A DNA stretch of 64,000 nt from Chloroflexota bacterium (lineage in GTDB: Bacteria; Chloroflexota; Anaerolineae; Aggregatilineales; UBA2796), in the NCBI GenBank assembly GCA_021325095.1, contig JAJPHV010000147.1, positions 1 through 64,000 of the forward strand, given 5' to 3'. Positions 59,841 to 64,000 of this stretch are shown in pieces; position 1 is the stretch's first letter, and each line of letters starts with the position of its first letter. The notes beneath the pieces were generated by a model. The model made no database searches and was not told where the DNA came from. It worked only from the letters and a program-made list of their open reading frames with translations. A program made the position numbers and the translations under genes.

Positions 59841-61178
59841 CTACGCCAACCGTCTGGCCTTCAGTTCCAGGTAGCGATTGACGACGGCCATTGTCAGGTG
59901 GCTGGCATCCACGTCCAATGTCAGGACGCCGCGCCGCTGCAAATGATCGAGCAGCAAGCGGCGCTCGTCGATCAACTGTTCAGCGACAGCCCGGCGGTAT
60001 ACGGCATCCGAATTGTCGGGGCGCTGCCCGGCTTCCTGGTCAAGTGCCGGATCGCGGATCGTGACCAGCAGGGGCAGATGGCGTGGGGCCAGGCGGGGCA
60101 GGTGAGTCAGCAGCGCTTCGGAGGCGCGTGCCCCGCTCAGGTCCGTGAACAGCACGACCAGGGCCCGCTTCTTGTGATGGACCTGGAGATAGCCCAGTGC
60201 TCGCCCATAGTCGGCCTCGACGGGCTGGCTTTGCAGCGCGTACATGGCTTCGCGCAGCTTCTGGAAATGCGCTCGCCCGGCAGCAGGCGGGATGAACTGC
60301 TGCACCTGGTCGGCAAAGACCAGCAGCCCGACCTGATCGCCTTTGAGGGTGGCGACATAGCTGAATAGCAGCACACTGTTGATCACAAAATCGACCTTCG
60401 CCATGTTCCACGACACGCCATCGGGATCGTCCACACGAATCGGGCTGCGCATCATACGGCCCACATCCAGCACAGCGATCACGCGCTGGCTGCGTTCCGG
60501 TTCGTAGTCGGTGCTGATCGGCTTACCGCGCCGGGCCGTCGCCTTCCAGTTGATGCTGCGGTAGGGATCGTCGGGCGTGTACTCGCGCAGGCTCTCGAAG
60601 GCGGTTCCCTCGCCACGCATCCGGACGTTGTGCAGGCCCATCTCGGCAAGCTGCTCACGCCGCACCAGCAGATCGTAGGCGCGGATGTCGTGCAGGTTGG
60701 GGTAAACCTGGACGCCCTCCCTGGCCGGGATGACCGCCTGCCGGGTGTAAAACTTGAGCGGCCCCTCCCACCGGACGTTCAGGTCGCCAAAGGCAAAATC
60801 GCCGCGCTGCAAAGGCCGGACGTAGTAATCCAGCGTGTGCGTTTCGCCCGGTGCAAGGGCCTGTTGCAGCGTGGCCGAGTCGCTGCCGACGAACAGATCG
60901 GGCGGCTCGTCGCGTACTGTAAGGATCATGGGTCGCTGCGCCCGCGACGCGACCCGGATGGCAATCCGGTTCGGCACGCCGAGTGACAGCTTTTGGTCGT
61001 GGTCGCGCTCGACCCGGAACTGCGCCGACGTCCCCGCCGAACGCCGATCCAGCCAGGCCAGCACGGCCAGCCCCAGGCCGTAGACGAGCGCGATGGGCGT
61101 CAGGAAGGGGATCAGCACCGTCAGCAGCAGCAGCGCCGGGCAGACAAGCGCGAGGGCATAGAAGCGGAGGGTTAGCAT
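59841..61178 (-). CDS. DUF58 domain-containing protein
   Basis: About 445 residues from the chosen ATG at 61178; the N-terminus has two hydrophobic helices (about 4-48). The DUF58 signature is seen as LREYTPDDPYRSINWKATAR (about 195-214), then a vWA-like region starting VIAVLDVGRMM (about 229) with a second metal-site-like stretch in VVLFTDLSG. DUF58 proteins usually work with MoxR-type ATPases as chaperone-like pairs; no MoxR gene lies nearby. Start is uncertain because the frame continues upstream by 16 codons. Confidence 0.8.
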   Translation of the reverse strand: MLTLRFYALALVCPALLLLTVLIPFLTPIALVYGLGLAVLAWLDRRSAGTSAQFRVERDHDQKLSLGVPNRIAIRVASRAQRPMILTVRDEPPDLFVGSDSATLQQALAPGETHTLDYYVRPLQRGDFAFGDLNVRWEGPLKFYTRQAVIPAREGVQVYPNLHDIRAYDLLVRREQLAEMGLHNVRMRGEGTAFESLREYTPDDPYRSINWKATARRGKPISTDYEPERSQRVIAVLDVGRMMRSPIRVDDPDGVSWNMAKVDFVINSVLLFSYVATLKGDQVGLLVFADQVQQFIPPAAGRAHFQKLREAMYALQSQPVEADYGRALGYLQVHHKKRALVVLFTDLSGARASEALLTHLPRLAPRHLPLLVTIRDPALDQEAGQRPDNSDAVYRRAVAEQLIDERRLLLDHLQRRGVLTLDVDASHLTMAVVNRYLELKARRLA

Positions 61179-61407
61179 CAGCGCGAATTCTACTCCTTCA
61201 ACAGCGTATCTCACACAAGCCTGCATCTAAATGCGCTGAGTTAGGAAGCGAGCTATACGAGACTGCACGTGCAAATCCGTTCCGATTGCAGCGCGGCGGC
61301 CAACGCCACATTGACAAGGGCATTGTCATCGGCGATCTGAACTAAAGCGCCTCCTTTGGCGCCCCATGAATTTTCAGAAAACGTGGCCTCGCCTTCAGCT
61401 TGTGGAT

Positions 61408-61427
61408 TATAATACGCCACAAGGAGG
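61408..61427 (+). promoter_or_regulatory. -10 element and strong ribosome-binding site of the Asp23/NusB/Tat operon
   Basis: A perfect TATAAT (61408-61413) sits just upstream of AAGGAGG (61421-61427) and the ATG at 61432, so the transcript would have a leader of about 12 nt. The -35 region is weak. The Shine-Dalgarno decides the Asp23 start. Confidence 0.5.
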
Positions 61428-61431
61428 CCAC

Positions 61432-61815
61432 ATGGCTGCTCTAGAGCCTGTCCCGACCCATAAGCTAAACGCGCCCCGGCTGCCCAATGACCGGATTACG
61501 ATTGCGCCGGGCGTCCTGCTGACGGTGATCCGGCTGGCGGCCCTGCAAGTGCCGGGCGTGGTGCGGATGGGTACTACGCCGGGCGGCGTGAACCGCTGGT
61601 GGCGACGCACGCCCACCGAGCGCGGCGTGCAGGCCCTCATTGACGGGCAGACTGTCGTTGTTGACGTGTACATCGTGGCCCAGGCCGACGCCAATCTGCG
61701 CCAGGTCAGCTACAACGTGCAGAAGCAAGTGGCCCGCGACATTCAGGAAAATGTCGGGATGACGGTGGGCGCGGTAAACGTGCATATCGAGGACGTGGTG
61801 TTTGATAGTGGATAA
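61432..61815 (+). CDS. Asp23/Gls24-family envelope-stress protein
   Basis: A 127-residue protein matching the Asp23/Gls24 (DUF322) family: ITIAPGVLLTVIRLAALQVPGV followed by VVRMG near residue 23, VVDVYIVAQADANLRQVSYNVQ near 78, and the C-terminal VGAVNVHIEDVVFD. Related proteins in Firmicutes localise near the membrane and support cell-envelope homeostasis. The chosen start has AAGGAGG. The stop overlaps the NusB start by one base. Confidence 0.85.
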   Translation: MAALEPVPTHKLNAPRLPNDRITIAPGVLLTVIRLAALQVPGVVRMGTTPGGVNRWWRRTPTERGVQALIDGQTVVVDVYIVAQADANLRQVSYNVQKQVARDIQENVGMTVGAVNVHIEDVVFDSG

Positions 61816-62267
61816 TGGCAGTGTCTGTTAAGAATCGTCGGTTGGCGCGAACCGTCGCGCTGCAAGCCCTTTACGAACTGGATTGTACTCACCATTCGGT
61901 GGCGGACGTAATGAGCGCGCGGCTGGAAGAACAGCCGCTGGCGGACGATCTGCGCCAGTTCGCCTACAAGCTGATCAACGGCGTGCTGGCCTACAAGGAT
62001 CGGCTCGATGCGGTAATCCAGGTTCATGCACCAGAATGGCCCCTAAACCAGATGGCCGTAGTTGATCGTAATGTATTGCGGATAGCGATCTATGAGTTTG
62101 CAATTGCGCGGGATACTCCGGTGAAGGTTGCCATTAACGAAGCTATCGAACTGGCAAAAGACTTCGGTTCGGATAGTGCCTCTCGTTTCATCAATGGAGT
62201 GCTTGGCACGCTGGCCGCCCACGAGGAGGAACTGCGCGCCGCACTGAAGGAAGACATAAAGCTATGA
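61815..62267 (+). CDS. nusB: Transcription antitermination factor NusB
   Basis: A 150-residue helical protein with the NusB pattern: RRLARTVALQALYELDC at the N-terminus, FAYKLINGVLAYKDRLDAVI near 54, and WPLNQMAVVDRNVLRIAIYE then INEAIELAKDFGSDSASRFI with NGVLG at the end. It binds boxA RNA with S10 in rRNA antitermination. The operon is Asp23-NusB-TatA/B-TatC, overlapping both neighbours, with ATGA at the 3' side. Confidence 0.93.
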   Translation: MAVSVKNRRLARTVALQALYELDCTHHSVADVMSARLEEQPLADDLRQFAYKLINGVLAYKDRLDAVIQVHAPEWPLNQMAVVDRNVLRIAIYEFAIARDTPVKVAINEAIELAKDFGSDSASRFINGVLGTLAAHEEELRAALKEDIKL

Positions 62268-62701
62268 ACATTTTAGGGGTTGGGCCGGCAGAGCTGATCG
62301 TCATCCTGATCATCATGCTCGTGGTCGCAGGGCCAAAGCGCATGATCGAGTGGGCGTACCAGGCGGGCAAATACGCTGCGCAGCTACGGGCCATGTTCCA
62401 GGAAACGATGGACGCCTTCCAGAAAGAACTGGCACAGTCGGGTATTGACATGCCTAAAGACCTGACCAAGCTGCCCACTGGCCGGTTTGACATTGTAAGC
62501 GAGGCAGCGAAGGTGATTAACTCCGAATTGGCGGAGACTTCGGCTGCCTTGAATGCGACGCTGACCGCTGCACCCACAACACCGCCTGCTGTGCCGCCGT
62601 CCCCCGCGCCAGAGACACCCGCCACGCCGGGCAGCGAAACCCAGACTGCCAAAACCGATGATGAGCAATCCACAAGGTATGACGCATGGACACCAAGCTG
62701 A
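62264..62701 (+). CDS. tatA: Sec-independent translocase TatA/TatB-family protein
   Basis: A 145-residue protein: N-terminal membrane helix (GVGPAELIVILIIMLVVAGP, residues 5-24), then the amphipathic helix (KRMIEWAYQAGKYAAQLRA) and a Thr/Pro-rich tail. The Glu10 and the GP hinge are typical of TatB rather than TatA, and no separate second TatA-like gene lies here. The tail overlaps the tatC start by 16 bp. Substrates visible in the window include the Rieske protein and the Tat-signal binding lipoprotein. Confidence 0.85.
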   Translation: MNILGVGPAELIVILIIMLVVAGPKRMIEWAYQAGKYAAQLRAMFQETMDAFQKELAQSGIDMPKDLTKLPTGRFDIVSEAAKVINSELAETSAALNATLTAAPTTPPAVPPSPAPETPATPGSETQTAKTDDEQSTRYDAWTPS

Positions 62702-63459
62702 TCAAGCCGCCGGAAACCAACGTCGTCCAGGAGGAGGAGGAAGAAGAAGGGGCGGTCATGAGCTTCCTCGACCACCTCGAGGAGCTGCGCACCCGCCTTT
62801 TCCGCGCCGTCATTGCCATCGCTATCGGGATGCTGATCTCGACTGTCTTCACCAATCCGGTGCTGAATGCCATCAAAGAAACGTATGGCGATAATCTGCA
62901 AATCCTGGAGCCTACCGACTCCATTGTGATTTTCTTCCGCGTCGCGCTGATGCTGGGCGCGATCCTCGCCAGCCCGATCATCACCTACCAGATTTTCATG
63001 TTCATCCTACCGGGCCTGACGCGCAAAGAAAAGCGCTGGGTGCTGATGGCGCTGCCGGGCACGACGGCGCTGTTCCTGTTCGGGCTGGTCTTTACCTGGG
63101 TGATCCTCGTCCCGGCCTACGTCAACTTCTTAAAGGGCTTCCAGTCAGACGTGTTTCGAATCAACTGGACTGCCGATTCATACGTCGGCTTCCTGACAGC
63201 CGTGTTGTTCTGGCACGCCGCCGTGTTCGAGACACCGCTTGTTTTCTTCATTCTGGGGCGGCTGGGGGCCGTGACTGCCGGGTCGATGCTGCGCTACTGG
63301 CGTCATGCTGTCGTCGCCGCCACTGCCATCTCGGCGTTCATTACACCTACAACGGATCCCCTGACGATGCTGGTGATCACGATCATCCTGGTCGCGCTGT
63401 ACGGGGTGAGTGTCCTTCTGGTCGGCATTACGACAGGCTTCAGAAGGCAGACGGCATAA
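62686..63459 (+). CDS. tatC: Sec-independent protein translocase TatC
   Basis: A 257-residue integral membrane protein with six helices. The N-terminal cytoplasmic tail holds an acidic run followed by the signal-recognition motif MSFLDHLEELRTRLFRA (about 25-41), with the conserved helices around IITYQIFMFILPGLTRKEKR and later FETPLVFFILGRLG. It is the twin-arginine signal receptor. The ATG at 62686 lies inside the end of tatA. Confidence 0.95.
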   Translation: MDTKLIKPPETNVVQEEEEEEGAVMSFLDHLEELRTRLFRAVIAIAIGMLISTVFTNPVLNAIKETYGDNLQILEPTDSIVIFFRVALMLGAILASPIITYQIFMFILPGLTRKEKRWVLMALPGTTALFLFGLVFTWVILVPAYVNFLKGFQSDVFRINWTADSYVGFLTAVLFWHAAVFETPLVFFILGRLGAVTAGSMLRYWRHAVVAATAISAFITPTTDPLTMLVITIILVALYGVSVLLVGITTGFRRQTA

Positions 63460-63465
63460 GATTCG

Positions 63466-63503
63466 CCTCACCCCCAGCCCCTCTCCACCTTGTGGAGAGG
63501 GGA
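63466..63503. repeat. Dispersed palindromic repeat, partial copy 3
   Basis: A CCTCACCCCCAGCCCCTCTCC start with an inner CCTCTCCA-CCTTG-TGGAGAGG stem, resembling the first half of the element at 44643-44741. The closing TGAGG half is absent, so it is a partial copy between tatC and the next gene. Confidence 0.55.
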
Positions 63504-63528
63504 GCTACTGTGACTTTATGTGCGGCGT

Positions 63529-63560
63529 CCGGCCTCTGTTATGAGGCCGGGCATCATCTT
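63529..63560 (+). terminator. Possible terminator after the Asp23-NusB-Tat operon
   Basis: An 8-bp perfect stem, CCGGCCTC-TGTTAT-GAGGCCGG (63529-63536 and 63543-63550), followed by GCATCATCTTT. The following T-tract is imperfect, and the stem also precedes the next gene by only 27 bp, so a leader role is possible. Confidence 0.45.
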
Positions 63561-63576
63561 TAGAGAAAACTCCCTT

Positions 63577-64000
63577 ATGACCAGGAACCGCGTCATCATT
63601 ATGGGAGCCGCCGGGCGCGACTTCCACAATTTCAACCTCTATTTCCGCAACAACGACACCTACGAAGTTGTCGCCTTCACCGCCACGCAAATTCCAGACA
63701 TCGATGGCCGCCTCTACCCGGCTGAACTGGCCGGGCCGCTCTACCCGAACGGCATCCCGATTTACGCCGAAAGCGATCTGGACAAGCTGATAGCACAGTT
63801 TCAGGTCGATGAGGTGGTGTTTGCCTATTCGGACGTATCGCACGAGTATGTCATGCATCGCGCCAGCCAGGTGCTGGCGGGTGGGCCGAATTTTGTGCTG
63901 CTCGGCCAGAAGCACACCCAACTGACCAGCGCCAAACCCGTTGTGAGCATCTGCGCGGCGCGAACTGGCAGCGGCAAGAGCCAGACCACTCGCCGGGTCA
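63577..64000 (+). CDS. Cyclic 2,3-diphosphoglycerate synthetase-like GTPase, N-terminal part
   Basis: The first 141 residues run off the window end. A Rossmann-like start (RVIIMGAAGRDFHNFNLYF, residues 5-23) is followed by a PELAGPLYPNGIPIY-like stretch, then DEVVFAYSDVSHEYVM, and a P-loop in AARTGSGKSQTTRRV at the end. This arrangement matches the family annotated as cyclic 2,3-diphosphoglycerate synthetase/predicted GTPase. No start ambiguity: the ATG at 63577 opens directly into the conserved region. Product identity is family-level only. Confidence 0.75.
   Translation, partial: MTRNRVIIMGAAGRDFHNFNLYFRNNDTYEVVAFTATQIPDIDGRLYPAELAGPLYPNGIPIYAESDLDKLIAQFQVDEVVFAYSDVSHEYVMHRASQVLAGGPNFVLLGQKHTQLTSAKPVVSICAARTGSGKSQTTRRV

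Noticed and set aside
1..64000. CRISPR array, tRNA, rRNA or prophage
   Set aside because: No regular repeat-spacer pattern, no tRNA-like T-arm sequence in the intergenic regions, no rRNA-like stretch, and no phage structural genes were seen. Absence is by visual scan only.

Overview
The window is GC-rich (by eye about 60%) bacterial chromosome. Its gene content fits an aerobic or facultative, heterotrophic member of the Chloroflexota, most likely Anaerolineae-like. I infer this from the mix of transmembrane Ser/Thr kinases with extracellular sensor domains, SARP/BTAD regulators, sugar ABC importers without their own ATPase, a b6-type quinol:cytochrome c reductase, LCP-type envelope proteins and a DUF4340/Gld-type ABC exporter. 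No rRNA, tRNA, CRISPR array or complete insertion sequence was found. A short 5' fragment of an IS5-type transposase touches the left edge.

Layout. 0.3-5.4 kb (minus): operon for an ABC ATPase, a fused permease-GldG protein and a DUF4340 protein. 5.7-7.2 kb (plus): adenosine-specific kinase and a lipoate ligase-like protein. 7.2-18.7 kb: a sugar or sugar-acid locus with a DeoR regulator behind a good promoter and operator-like repeats, ROK kinase, sugar ABC importer (binding protein and two permeases), a DUF5107-TPR protein, a glutamine-amidotransferase-like protein, a Gfo/Idh/MocA oxidoreductase and, convergently, D-galactonate dehydratase. 18.8-22.6 kb (minus): Rieske protein, long cytochrome b and an unusual di-haem cytochrome c. 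22.8-29.7 kb: M1-type metallopeptidase, a decayed nucleotidyltransferase fragment, GreA, and a binding protein/histidine kinase/response regulator operon. 29.9-33.3 kb: LCP protein, methyltransferase, flippase-like membrane protein. 33.5-50.5 kb: two receptor-like Ser/Thr kinases (one with a SUMF1/FGE-like ectodomain, one with a periplasmic sugar-binding ectodomain), beta-propeller-type proteins, an orphan molybdenum hydroxylase large subunit, FtsH, a GH31 protein, an XRE regulator and a BTAD regulator. 50.8-55.9 kb: coiled-coil membrane protein, GNAT, CorC/HlyC-type protein, a KOW-like protein, a dienelactone-hydrolase-like protein and LipB. 55.9-59.7 kb (minus): two tandem VanW-like/class-A-beta-lactamase-like exported proteins and a small membrane protein. 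59.8-64 kb: DUF58 protein, then Asp23-NusB-TatA/B-TatC and the start of a cyclic 2,3-diphosphoglycerate synthetase-like GTPase.

Themes. Extracytoplasmic binding domains are wired to signalling three ways: a free lipoprotein with a histidine kinase, a fusion to a Ser/Thr kinase, and ordinary ABC uptake. Several proteins keep an enzyme fold but have lost key catalytic residues: the dienelactone hydrolase lacks its nucleophile and histidine, the GH31 protein lacks its predicted acid/base, and the BTAD protein lacks its P-loop. The bc complex departs from textbook sequences at its Qo motif, one haem-attachment motif, and in a coiled coil inserted within a cytochrome c domain. These are the best leads. 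No single unmistakably new multi-gene system is proven here; the strongest candidates are the kinase with the sugar-binding ectodomain and the tandem VanW/beta-lactamase-like pair.
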